IMG/VR virus record: IMGVR_UViG_3300009320_000043
Location: 1-41,388 of that record
Direction: 5' to 3' (one strand)
Origin: a virus
Length of the DNA stretch: 41,388 nt
Of this stretch, positions 30,976-38,940 are shown in pieces. The translations under genes and the position numbers were made by a program. Position 1 is the first letter of the stretch, and the number at the start of each line of letters is the position of its first letter. Below the pieces are notes generated by a model that did not search any database, had not been told where the DNA came from, and saw only the letters and a list, made by a program, of their open reading frames with translations.

Positions 30976-31191
30976 ATGAAAATGGCTGGAACATGTGAGA
31001 AATGCGGGGATATCTGTGAGATATTCCGACACCTTTATTTGGGTAAAATAGTTGGAATGTGTGATGATTGCTGGATGGACGAATCCAGACCCTATGATGC
31101 CGAATATGATATGAACTATCTACCAGAGGATGAGGATTTCTGGGATTATAGACCAATAATTCAATATCCTCCTCCCTTTAGATTTGGGTAA
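30976..31191 (+). CDS. Small zinc-finger protein
   Basis: A 71-residue protein with CEKCGDIC and CDDC, then an acidic, aromatic tail (DEDFWDYRPIIQYPPPF). It begins directly after the upstream stop. Function unknown. Confidence 0.5.
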   Translation: MKMAGTCEKCGDICEIFRHLYLGKIVGMCDDCWMDESRPYDAEYDMNYLPEDEDFWDYRPIIQYPPPFRFG

Positions 31192-31195
31192 TAAT

Positions 31196-31732
31196 ATGTC
31201 ATACCTTACCAAGCAAGATATAGCTGATATCATCGATCTGAAAAACACCGGGTGGAGTCAGAGGAAGATCGCCAAGAAGTACGGCAAATCCCCCGGCAGG
31301 ATATCTCAGATATTGAAGGACCCGATCAATGCCATCAAACGAGAGGATGGAACTGAGGAGAAAGCACTCAAGAAAGCAGCTGATACTCAAGAGGCCATCA
31401 AACGAGAGGTTGATCTCCGTAAGACCTTCTGCGCTGCTATCGCCAAGAGCCATCTCAATCCAATGGTGAGGAAACTACAGAGTAACCAAAACCTCACCGC
31501 TGATGAGAAGAGGATTCTAAGAGAGGGGGCCCGGGTATATTCTCAGATTCTCTCAGATATGGACAAATCGAAGCAGTTGAATTTAACACTCAATCAGTTT
31601 ATGGGCGACGTTACAATCATAAACAACAAGGTAAAGCAGGGAGTGAGGGATGAGATCGCCAAGATCATGAGTCATCTCTGCCCTCACTGTCAAGATAAAT
31701 TAATCGAACTGGAGGATCAGGGATTGATATGA
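31196..31732 (+). CDS. Putative terminase small subunit
   Basis: A 178-residue protein. An N-terminal helix-turn-helix (GWSQRKIAKKYGKSPGRISQ) is followed by a long helical oligomerisation region and an end with CPHC. This is the layout of small terminase subunits, which recognise viral DNA for packaging. The large subunit lies 1.3 kb downstream. The ATG at 31196 is preferred to an upstream TTG (31184). Confidence 0.6.
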   Translation: MSYLTKQDIADIIDLKNTGWSQRKIAKKYGKSPGRISQILKDPINAIKREDGTEEKALKKAADTQEAIKREVDLRKTFCAAIAKSHLNPMVRKLQSNQNLTADEKRILREGARVYSQILSDMDKSKQLNLTLNQFMGDVTIINNKVKQGVRDEIAKIMSHLCPHCQDKLIELEDQGLI

Positions 31733-31992
31733 AATCATTTAGCATGGTATGGCCACTTTCAATATTTAATATTGCCCATTGTATAGGGAAGATCATTCCT
31801 TTTCTTGATCAAAAGGGGAATGAAATAGCGAAAGTGAAGATCACTCAAATCGCCTCCCATACAGATCATAGATATTCAGTGGTAAACGTCGAATTAGTGG
31901 AGGGTGATCTCTCATCATATGTCCCCTGCCTCACCGGTCTTGATATCAAAGACCATTTGATCGATGTATCATTCACGAAGGAGGACGAATGA
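31729..31992 (+). CDS. Small hypothetical protein
   Basis: An 87-residue beta-rich protein (IIPFLDQKGNEIAKVKITQI, YSVVNVELVEGDLSSYVPCL). Joined to both neighbours by ATGA overlaps. Not recognised. Confidence 0.5.
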   Translation: MKSFSMVWPLSIFNIAHCIGKIIPFLDQKGNEIAKVKITQIASHTDHRYSVVNVELVEGDLSSYVPCLTGLDIKDHLIDVSFTKEDE

Positions 31993-32621
31993 CCACCTAT
32001 ATCGCAGGGAACTCCATGAGCATGAAGGTTTCCCCGAACGATGGTCAACCCTGGTCTGCTCTGATCAAGGGAAATAAACTCTGGGGAGGAGGGCATGGTT
32101 ATCTCTATACTGTCCTTGGCGCCATGATGCAACTGAAGGAGATCACACTCTCCCCTACCGATAAGGTGATATTCTGCATTGGGCTGAATGATTGCCTATA
32201 TCGAAAGAATCTACTCAACCAGATCAAGAGAATCCACCCGATATACCAAGGCTCTACGGGATTGATCAGGGCATTCCTATGGGGTAAGATCAAGTTACTA
32301 CTCAACAAGAATCCTGATGAATTGGTGCAGCTCCTGACCTTCCAGGAGTTCACCGATTTCACTAATGATCTATTCTCGAAATACAGAGGGAAAGGGGTGG
32401 TTCTAGGCATCCATTGGGTAACTCGAAGAAATCCAAAACTATGCTGGGGGATCAAGCAGCTCGAGGAGGTCAATAGAATCCTCAGAATTGCAGCCTATGA
32501 GAACAACCTCAAGTTCATTGATTTCTGGCATCCCCCCAACCTTCGAGGTAAGGATGGTGTCCATCTGACCGCTGCAGGTCATAAAATAGTTGCAGATAAA
32601 ATAACCCAGGTGATCAAGTGA
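31989..32621 (+). CDS. SGNH/GDSL-family hydrolase
   Basis: A 210-residue hydrolase. Block I is AGNSMSM with nucleophile Ser9; the usual GDS reads GNS. Block III is IGLNDC (64-69), the G-x-N-D oxyanion element. Block V is DGVHLTAAGH (189-198), with Asp189 and His192 completing the triad. SGNH enzymes typically remove acetyl or acyl groups from sugars and lipids. In this virus it could act on the same surface glycans as the 13-17 kb island, or at host entry or exit. No signal peptide is visible. Confidence 0.75.
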   Translation: MTTYIAGNSMSMKVSPNDGQPWSALIKGNKLWGGGHGYLYTVLGAMMQLKEITLSPTDKVIFCIGLNDCLYRKNLLNQIKRIHPIYQGSTGLIRAFLWGKIKLLLNKNPDELVQLLTFQEFTDFTNDLFSKYRGKGVVLGIHWVTRRNPKLCWGIKQLEEVNRILRIAAYENNLKFIDFWHPPNLRGKDGVHLTAAGHKIVADKITQVIK

Positions 32622-32803
32622 AACTAACATACCGGAATTTCATAAATGCTACGATCATGATTCTCTGCTTGGGATTGGTTATCGAGATGAGTATCACCTT
32701 GGATACCTCCTCCCCGGTGGTGTTCTTTGTGAAGATAGTCTATATCTGTACCCTGATCGTGATCATCTTAAAATTCATTCTTGATTTATCGTTCGTAAGG
32801 TGA
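32618..32803 (+). CDS. Two-helix membrane protein
   Basis: A 61-residue protein with two hydrophobic segments (NATIMILCLGLVIEM and VVFFVKIVYICTLIVIILKF). It starts with GTG overlapping the SGNH stop. Another small membrane gene is at 30733; either could be a holin. Confidence 0.5.
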   Translation: MKLTYRNFINATIMILCLGLVIEMSITLDTSSPVVFFVKIVYICTLIVIILKFILDLSFVR

Positions 32804-32807
32804 GATT

Positions 32808-33068
32808 ATGAAAATATTCAGGCGACCAACCAAAGAAGAATATGCAGAAATGGCAAAGAGGTTTACCTTCAGGGTTGATCTCGACGATGAACAACTAGAA
32901 GATATGGACTCGAGCCGATTGAGCGGAAAGCTATTGGCAGAATCCATGATGCACTCTGCCCCTAGATGCCGTGAGTTATCACTTGCTTTAACCCGGCTCG
33001 AGGAGGCCGTGATGTGGGCGAACAAGGCAATAGTTAGGCGAAATGAAAATGGAGAGCCTCTGGAGTAA
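32808..33068 (+). CDS. Acb2/Tad1-hairpin-like protein, putative cyclic-nucleotide sponge
   Basis: An 86-residue helical protein. The C-terminal segment SAPRCRELSLALTRLEEAVM followed by WANKAIVRRNENG matches the conserved hairpin of the Acb2 family, whose members usually read like RE-x(2)-LALTKLEEAVMWA-x-AIARN. Acb2 proteins form hexamers that bind cyclic oligonucleotides made by CBASS and related defences, blocking host signalling. The N-terminus (FTFRVDLDDEQLEDMDSSRL) is less typical. Recognition is by memory of the family pattern. The gene overlaps the terminase start by 26 bases. Confidence 0.7.
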   Translation: MKIFRRPTKEEYAEMAKRFTFRVDLDDEQLEDMDSSRLSGKLLAESMMHSAPRCRELSLALTRLEEAVMWANKAIVRRNENGEPLE

Positions 33069-34764
33069 TGCTCGAAAGATCAATCAGATTTACTCTGATC
33101 CTGTCCTCTTCGAGAAATACGTACTCGATGAGTTCAGATGTTTTATGAGGGATCTCTCTGATTGGAAATTATATCCTCCTCAGTGGCGTGTAGCTCGTGC
33201 AATCATCCGCACAGTGATCCACCACAGAGGCAGGGAGTTCCTCGTGGAGTTCTCAAGGCAATCAGGCAAGACAACCACACTGGCCTGGGTGGTATCATTC
33301 CTAGCCATCAAACTGCCCTCCTATTATGAGATGGCTTTTGCCCTTCAGCCTGATTCTCTCGTTACCAAGCACTTGGCAGAATATAAGCATGGGATATGGG
33401 TTGGAATCTTCGGTCCCTCCGGAGAACAGGCCGAAACAGCTTATCAGAGAGCCCGGGCAGTAATGAAAGCAGCTAAGGAACAATTAGGCATCAAATCGAA
33501 TATGGATAGGAGTGACCGATTTGAGTTTGAGAATGGTTCGTTTGTACGGATGCAATCAGCTTCACCTACTGCCAAGATCGAGAGTAAAACGTATCATCTC
33601 TTGATCTGCGACGAGGCCCAGGATACCTACGACTGGGTAATGAAAAAATCGATCTTCCCCATGGGAGCACATACCAAGGCTTCCAGGGTCTTGATCGGGA
33701 CAGCATCACTTGATATCAAGGATACCCGGTATTTCTATGATCGTCTTCAGAATCCAAATGCTGATCTTGATGAGTTAGGCAATATGGCTAAATTCATTTA
33801 TGATTACCGGGAGATCATCAAATACAGTGAGAATTACCGCTTCTACATCGAACAAGAGAAGGATAGAATCGGTGAGGATTCAGATGAGTTCCGGGCAGCC
33901 TACCTTCTCCAGTGGTTGGTGGAAAGTTCTCTCTTTACCTCTATTGAACAACTGAGAGCAAACGGGCAGCAGGACCTCCTCCGCGTGAAGTCCCTGATCT
34001 ATACAGAGGAGAACCAGTTTTATGATAACATTTATGCCGGGATCGATTATGGAGAGGACCCGGCCTCTACTGTTCTCACCATTGGGCAGATTCTCACAAT
34101 TATCCAGGCAAGGCAGCAGGGTATCAATGTTGCTTTTGAGATGGACGTCCATTCTAAAAAGGTGATCATCAGGATTCTTGATTGGTTAGAATTGTCCGGC
34201 CATGGTCGAGATATGACATACGATCGGCAGATTCCCCACCTCTTCGCTACACTTTCAAACTATTCGATCCTGAGAGTGTCAGACGATACACGAGGTCCAG
34301 GGAAACCTCCCCATGATATGCTTATTCGTATGTTCAGGCACAACAATCTAGCTCATCACGTTCATACAACCGTGAAGGCTCACCCATGGACAGGCCTAAC
34401 TCATTCGAATCTATTCACCCGGCTCCATAACGAATGGTGGGAATCCCGGATAGTTTACCCTGACGATGGCAGTAGGGAATCAAAAAGATTTAAGGAACAA
34501 TTCCAGAAATTACAGAAGGAATTTAAAGGTAACCTGATGTCATGCCACAAGCCAAAGGATAAATGGGCAAGAGATGATTACTGCTCCTCTGCAGCTCTGC
34601 TCATCGATGCCATTGGGTTGAACTATTTTGAACCTGAAAAATCAGGGGTGAAACAGAGAGGACAAGAGATCAGGATGGTGGGATCAAAGAGCAGAGGGGC
34701 AGAGATATTCAGCGACGATGGAATACCAGGGATCAATGAGGTGTTCGAGGATAGGTGGGAATGA
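33043..34764 (+). CDS. terL: Terminase large subunit
   Basis: A 573-residue packaging motor. ATPase: Walker A variant SRQSGKTT (71-78), Walker B LLICDE (186-191) and the coupling motif GTAS (219-222). Nuclease (RNase-H-like): Asp335 in AGIDYGED, Asp414/415 in RVSDDTRG and Asp511/512 in ARDDYCSSAALL. It cuts and pumps DNA into the prohead through the portal. The start overlaps the Acb2-like gene; ATG at 33049 is also possible. Circular permutation of the assembly would fit headful packaging, but this is not proved. Confidence 0.95.
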   Translation: MKMESLWSNARKINQIYSDPVLFEKYVLDEFRCFMRDLSDWKLYPPQWRVARAIIRTVIHHRGREFLVEFSRQSGKTTTLAWVVSFLAIKLPSYYEMAFALQPDSLVTKHLAEYKHGIWVGIFGPSGEQAETAYQRARAVMKAAKEQLGIKSNMDRSDRFEFENGSFVRMQSASPTAKIESKTYHLLICDEAQDTYDWVMKKSIFPMGAHTKASRVLIGTASLDIKDTRYFYDRLQNPNADLDELGNMAKFIYDYREIIKYSENYRFYIEQEKDRIGEDSDEFRAAYLLQWLVESSLFTSIEQLRANGQQDLLRVKSLIYTEENQFYDNIYAGIDYGEDPASTVLTIGQILTIIQARQQGINVAFEMDVHSKKVIIRILDWLELSGHGRDMTYDRQIPHLFATLSNYSILRVSDDTRGPGKPPHDMLIRMFRHNNLAHHVHTTVKAHPWTGLTHSNLFTRLHNEWWESRIVYPDDGSRESKRFKEQFQKLQKEFKGNLMSCHKPKDKWARDDYCSSAALLIDAIGLNYFEPEKSGVKQRGQEIRMVGSKSRGAEIFSDDGIPGINEVFEDRWE

Positions 34765-34889
34765 TGACAGAAAAAAAGATATGGCCTGCACCATGCCAGG
34801 CATGTAATTTGAAAACAAAGAAATGCTGGAATAACTGGAACTTATGTGCCAGGCATCTGGAATTAAAAAGACAACGGGAAGGATGTTAA
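34761..34889 (+). CDS. Small cysteine-rich protein (42 aa)
   Basis: A short complete frame starting in the terminase stop (ATGATGA) and ending in the next start (TAATG). CQAC, then KKC and LCARH, suggest one zinc site. Overlaps at both ends support it as a real gene. Confidence 0.5.
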   Translation: MMTEKKIWPAPCQACNLKTKKCWNNWNLCARHLELKRQREGC

Positions 34890-35494
34890 TGAGAGTGTTC
34901 AAAGCAATAAATTTTAACAAAATGCTAGACTACCTAGAGAAAGATTTGGGACTACCGGCAGGGGATATCCTCTGGCCTGATCGAGATGAGCATTCCGATC
35001 TATTCATGCTCACCTTTGAATATGCCAGGGACTTCTTGGGATTCACCTTCCTTGACTTCCTGGAGGAGATCGGGAAAATGTGGAGTAATACCCGATATCA
35101 TGGCCACAATTACACTGAGGTGGTATATGATCCCAAGGACCCTCCCTGGACTCCTAACTGTGATGGACGATTAACAGCAGATCGATGGAAGCCGATTGAT
35201 TGGGATGCTGTGATCAAGAAAGCCCAGGAGAATGATCCCGAATTCCAGTTATATATGAAATTGCAGGAGGAGGCAGCATTGATGATCGAACAATCTGAGA
35301 AGCTGAAAACCTCCATGTTCATCCCTCAGATCAAATGCGGTAAATGTAATCGTAAGAAGGGATGCAGGAAACCGAATAAGCATTTCTCTTGTAGTGAGGA
35401 GCATTTCCTGAGTACCGGGGACCTGCCCTGCATGATGTGGCCTGAGCTGTCCTGCGATACCTGTATCAATGGACTGAGGAAATATAATCCATGA
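34889..35494 (+). CDS. Hypothetical protein with C-terminal cysteine cluster
   Basis: A 201-residue protein. The N-terminal two thirds is acidic and aromatic (NKMLDYLEKDLGLPAGDILW, FLDFLEEIGKMWSNTRYHGH). The last 60 residues hold eight cysteines (CGKCNRKKGC ... CDTC), probably two zinc sites. ATG at 34889 follows GAAGGA and overlaps the upstream stop. Not recognised. Confidence 0.5.
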   Translation: MRVFKAINFNKMLDYLEKDLGLPAGDILWPDRDEHSDLFMLTFEYARDFLGFTFLDFLEEIGKMWSNTRYHGHNYTEVVYDPKDPPWTPNCDGRLTADRWKPIDWDAVIKKAQENDPEFQLYMKLQEEAALMIEQSEKLKTSMFIPQIKCGKCNRKKGCRKPNKHFSCSEEHFLSTGDLPCMMWPELSCDTCINGLRKYNP

Positions 35495-35503
35495 GGCGTT
35501 AAG

Positions 35504-36097
35504 TTGAAAGTATTGGTAGCGTGTGAGTTTTCGGGAACCGTTCGGGAAGCATTCAGAAAGAAAGGGCACGATGCTTGGTCTTGCGATTTAATACCCAGCG
35601 ATGCCAAAGGACATCACTACCAAGGTGATGTATTGGAACTATTGGGCAAGGATTGGGATTTAATGATCGCATTTCCACCATGCACATATATTACAACAAC
35701 CGCCAATAGACATTTCAAGAATAATCCAGAACGATGGAAAAAACGTTATGAGGCTATGATATTCGTGTGGAAACTTCTAAGCGCCCCAATAGAAAGAATT
35801 GCCCTTGAAAATCCCAAAGGAGTTATCACATCTCATATTCGGAAAGCTGATCAATATATTCATCCGTACCAATTCGGGGATGCATATGAAAAGATGACCG
35901 GGCTCTGGCTGAAAAATCTCCCTCTTCTGGAACCCACCAATATCGTTACTCCCGAATATACGTATTATAATTCAAAGAAAAATAAATCGGGGAAGTCTCG
36001 TTATTCGAAGTACTGGAAACTAGGGAAAGACCATGGGCGAGAACGGTCCATAACTCCGAAAGGCATCGCCAACGCAATGGCAGCACAATGGGGATAA
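35504..36097 (+). CDS. Cytosine-C5-methyltransferase-like protein
   Basis: A 197-residue protein of a type common in phages. MKVLVACEFSGTVREAF is the SAM-binding start. SCDLIPSD and YQGDVLELL follow. FPPCTYIT (57-64) carries the catalytic PPC motif and ALENPKG replaces the ENV motif. It is about half the length of full C5 methyltransferases and lacks a target-recognition domain, so specificity and even activity are uncertain. It could protect viral DNA. Starts with TTG at 35504 after GAGGCG. Confidence 0.6.
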   Translation: MKVLVACEFSGTVREAFRKKGHDAWSCDLIPSDAKGHHYQGDVLELLGKDWDLMIAFPPCTYITTTANRHFKNNPERWKKRYEAMIFVWKLLSAPIERIALENPKGVITSHIRKADQYIHPYQFGDAYEKMTGLWLKNLPLLEPTNIVTPEYTYYNSKKNKSGKSRYSKYWKLGKDHGRERSITPKGIANAMAAQWG

Positions 36098-36126
36098 GCC
36101 ATCTGCCTTTGTGTTATTGAAAAACG

Positions 36127-36191
36127 AGGGCGCTAGATGAGGAAACCCGCAGGCCTCTCCCATCTATTAATGGAGGCCAATCCAACGCCCT
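36127..36191 (+). other. Structured leader with mutually exclusive stems
   Basis: An outer stem AGGGCG (36127-36132) / CGCCCT (36186-36191) encloses either GGCCTC/GAGGCC (36152-36157, 36173-36178) or TAGATG/CATCTA (36134-36139, 36161-36166). The two inner stems overlap and cannot coexist. It lies between the methyltransferase-like gene and a separately promoted small gene, so it may be a terminator or a switch. Confidence 0.35.
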
Positions 36192-36215
36192 ACGCTTGAG
36201 AATATCCGCGAGCAT

Positions 36216-36225
36216 TTTATATAAT
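36216..36225 (+). promoter_or_regulatory. TATA box of a leaderless small gene
   Basis: TTTATATAAT is centred about 26 bases before the ATG at 36246, the normal archaeal distance to the transcription start, so the mRNA should begin at or near the start codon. Confidence 0.6.
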
Positions 36226-36245
36226 ACTTCGTGTAATTAAATCAC

Positions 36246-36407
36246 ATGGGTAGAAAGAAAACCCGACTCAGAGTCACCTATAAGAGCGGTGATGTCAAGG
36301 ATTTTAAGAGCCTCCAGGACGTAGCAAAGAACCTGATGAAAGTGGATTCAAAACATGGAAACGTCAAGGCTCGAATTATCACCAAGGCAGAAATCGTCTC
36401 TATATAG
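36246..36407 (+). CDS. Small basic protein (53 aa), leaderless
   Basis: A complete frame beginning MGRKKTRLRVTYKSGD and ending ARIITKAEIVSI, basic and strand-rich. The correctly spaced TATA box without a ribosome site supports a leaderless transcript. It converges on the MuF-like gene, overlapping its last eight bases. A small DNA-binding protein is possible. Confidence 0.55.
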   Translation: MGRKKTRLRVTYKSGDVKDFKSLQDVAKNLMKVDSKHGNVKARIITKAEIVSI

Positions 36408-37023
36408 CACAGCATATAATCGATGCTGGTACATGTTGTGGGGATATCCCTTCATAACAGAAGAAATTATTTTCCAGAAAATAAGCAGCTGATTTTCTAG
36501 GCTCAACCTTTTTGAAATCGACCACAGTCTCCCAGCATTGGCAGTTCGGATGTGTCTCGTTAGGAATGATTCTCAATGTTATGCTGTAGATCCTACCATC
36601 AAATGAACGGCAGGTTTCACAGGCAGTAGGATGAGCATGGAATTGGACGTATCGATACCCCAACTCATAAGCTGTTTTCTTGTAGGCCCAATTATATGCC
36701 CTCCTGATCTCATTCAGTGCGATTCGTCGAGCAACGGCAACAGTGAGATCAAACTTCTCGACTAGAAGCTGCTGCAAGGCTGCACGACTCATCCCTGCCT
36801 GGATGGAATGAGCTATCGTGCGCCTGATCGCTAGCTCTTTCCCGGTAGAGACAGATTTCAATCGGGATACATAAGAAGTAGTCCACTCCACCACCTTCTT
36901 TTTTCGATACATGGTAGTATCGATATCTTTGAGAATCTTTGAATCGATCCCCGGCCCTGATGTAACTCTCAGCTTCTTGGTAGCAAGCTTAACAGCTTCG
37001 AAAGCGAGATCATACATACTCAT
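36400..37023 (-). CDS. MuF-like minor head protein
   Basis: A 207-residue protein. The MuF core is visible: helices with RRIALNEIRRAYNWAYKKTA, then HAHPTACETCRSFDGRIYSI and THPNCQCWETVVDF, including the Cys/His residues typical of the family. Such proteins sit inside the capsid near the portal and may be ejected with the DNA. It starts in the portal stop codon (ATGA). The C-terminal tail beyond residue 180 includes a copy of the 16-bp near-palindrome. Confidence 0.8.
   Translation of the reverse strand: MSMYDLAFEAVKLATKKLRVTSGPGIDSKILKDIDTTMYRKKKVVEWTTSYVSRLKSVSTGKELAIRRTIAHSIQAGMSRAALQQLLVEKFDLTVAVARRIALNEIRRAYNWAYKKTAYELGYRYVQFHAHPTACETCRSFDGRIYSITLRIIPNETHPNCQCWETVVDFKKVEPRKSAAYFLENNFFCYEGISPQHVPASIICCAI
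36468..36483 (-). repeat. 16-bp near-palindrome, copy 5 (inside MuF gene)
   Basis: TATTTTC-CA-GAAAATA on the plus strand, which is TATTTTC-TG-GAAAATA on the coding (minus) strand. It is translated as YFLENNF, a frame different from copy 2. Confidence 0.65.
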
Positions 37024-38852
37024 GCTTCAGCACCGGGGAAGTTCTTTAACTGCTCCTCGAACCAATGCTCGTAGGGGTCCCACTCCAGGCTTGGATCGTT
37101 TGCGCTGATGATCTCCCCATCAATATCATCCACCATGATACCAGCACATTTCGGGCATTTGAGATTCGTACTATCTCCAATGAAGAGTAATTTTGAACCA
37201 CATCCGGAGCACTTAAATTTCTTGGGCTTGATGATTGGATTCTGCAATCCCTTTGTAGCCATCTCACTGAATGATGCCCTGATCTCTCGCCCGGTCTGCA
37301 CCTCGTCCAACTGTGGCACATTCGCTCCTCCTCCAGGTCCTCCCTTGATGTTCCCCATCACGTCCTCAATGAACATAGTCCCGGTTTCATCCTCAATGGC
37401 AGGCCTCCTTATAGATTCTCGATACTCATTCCGGCTGATTCCACCTGCTTGCCATTCTGCGGTAGCTCTCTGGGATTCTATGCTCATATCCTGAATCGAA
37501 AGGTATTCAAAATTCATGGTAGGCAAGTTCTCCATTATTTCCTCATATGTCCATTTCCTCTTTTTTCCGGTGGGGTCCTTGGGGTCCCTCATTCTCAGTA
37601 ATCCAGGGATAGCAATACCCCAGGTCGTGAATGAGCTAACTAATTGCTGGATGCCCTGGACCTTCACGATGAGCTGATCCCATGAGGTCATAGCAGTTGT
37701 ATGGCTGGAACCTTCGGGGATGCCCAGCAATGGTTTTGGGACTCCTAGAGCAATGATCAGCTGCTCGAGCAGACGATCATAGAATTGTACCATTCCTTGT
37801 ATTACTGAACCCTGGGGCATCATGGGTTCGGCATCTGCTCCATAAGTGAGAATCGAATCACCAACCTTACGAGCTGCTTCAGCAGCTTCGATGGCTGCCC
37901 AATTGATCGATCCCATGGGATTCTCTCCATGCTCTCCCCGGGGTTGCTTATAGATTACCGGGCATTTCACAATAGAATGACCGGATTGGTAGAGATCATT
38001 CTCACATGCCCGGAGCAATCGGTATATCCTAACACACGCTTGAAGGATAGATGTTCCATAGGCACTCTCGTAACTCACCGTGGTGGGTTGGTATCGATAG
38101 TGAGTGATCTTCGAGGGAACAAAGGCAACAGGAGGATAGGCGATTATCTGCCGGAAACCTAGCACATTGTTGTAGGCATCCCGGCTCACTCTCATGTAAT
38201 AAGGATCTAGGGCTTTTAAATTGATGAGTTCCCCATCGTCCTCAATGTCGAGCTCAGAAATAATACCATGACCTTTCTTGATATCCGCGATATCTCTCTT
38301 TTTCACTTGCCCTGCGAAAAGATTTTCCACGAATGCTGACCCATAGGTAATAAGATCGAAGACGATCTGAGGTAGGATTACAAGATCGAAATCACATTTC
38401 AGATTATTGAAAATCTTGTATACGTCCTCTTCCATGATTTCCTTTTTGGGAGCCTTGGGATCACAATTCCATTGATATCCCTTCTGCAGCGTCAAATGAA
38501 CGAGAGTCTGTATAGCTGCATGGATCACAGGGTGATTCCTTACCATGTTGCGATAGATCAGCATATCTCCGATAGGTTCTACTCCCCATAACCTCATGTA
38601 GATATCGCTATAAGGTGATTGGACAAAACCCTCGCCCGATGCTGGAGGAATCGCATCTTTATCAATGGGAGAAGTTTCCTTAGTATACCATTGCTCAGGT
38701 ACAAAACCATACTCTTTTCCCATCTCATCAGTTACATCTCTGGCCTCGAGCAATCCCTTCTCCATCCTACCCTTTTTCCCTATAGGATTCAATGCTCGGA
38801 GCCTTAAACTTAATCGGTTTAGAAGCTTCCCCATGGAGTCACCGTACCTCAT
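37020..38852 (-). CDS. Portal protein with C-terminal zinc ribbon
   Basis: About 610 residues, a dodecameric portal by content and position. Recognisable parts are the N-terminal MVRNHPVIHAAIQTLVHLTL, a wing region with LKALDPYYMRVSRD and PSKITHYRYQP, then GTSILQACVRIYRLLRACEN and the stem segment GVPKPLLGIPEGSSHTTAM. Near the C-terminus CSGC and CPKC (about 550-571) form a zinc ribbon, an uncommon addition. ATG at 38852 or 38834 and GTG at 38858 are all possible; none has a clear ribosome site. It is encoded opposite to the capsid genes. Confidence 0.85.
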   Translation of the reverse strand: MRYGDSMGKLLNRLSLRLRALNPIGKKGRMEKGLLEARDVTDEMGKEYGFVPEQWYTKETSPIDKDAIPPASGEGFVQSPYSDIYMRLWGVEPIGDMLIYRNMVRNHPVIHAAIQTLVHLTLQKGYQWNCDPKAPKKEIMEEDVYKIFNNLKCDFDLVILPQIVFDLITYGSAFVENLFAGQVKKRDIADIKKGHGIISELDIEDDGELINLKALDPYYMRVSRDAYNNVLGFRQIIAYPPVAFVPSKITHYRYQPTTVSYESAYGTSILQACVRIYRLLRACENDLYQSGHSIVKCPVIYKQPRGEHGENPMGSINWAAIEAAEAARKVGDSILTYGADAEPMMPQGSVIQGMVQFYDRLLEQLIIALGVPKPLLGIPEGSSHTTAMTSWDQLIVKVQGIQQLVSSFTTWGIAIPGLLRMRDPKDPTGKKRKWTYEEIMENLPTMNFEYLSIQDMSIESQRATAEWQAGGISRNEYRESIRRPAIEDETGTMFIEDVMGNIKGGPGGGANVPQLDEVQTGREIRASFSEMATKGLQNPIIKPKKFKCSGCGSKLLFIGDSTNLKCPKCAGIMVDDIDGEIISANDPSLEWDPYEHWFEEQLKNFPGAEA

Positions 38853-38900
38853 ATTCACGACTTCGGTATTATTAGTTTTGCCCGAAATTCGTTACCAAAA

Positions 38901-38910
38901 TTATATATAA
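38901..38910. promoter_or_regulatory. Palindromic TATA box, bidirectional promoter
   Basis: TTATATATAA is a perfect palindrome between the divergent portal (leftward) and protease-scaffold (rightward) genes. It is placed to serve both, with starts near 38880 and 38930, so head genes on both strands would be switched on together. Confidence 0.55.
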
Positions 38911-38940
38911 TTCTGCGCTCCATTTATCCATCATTACAAT

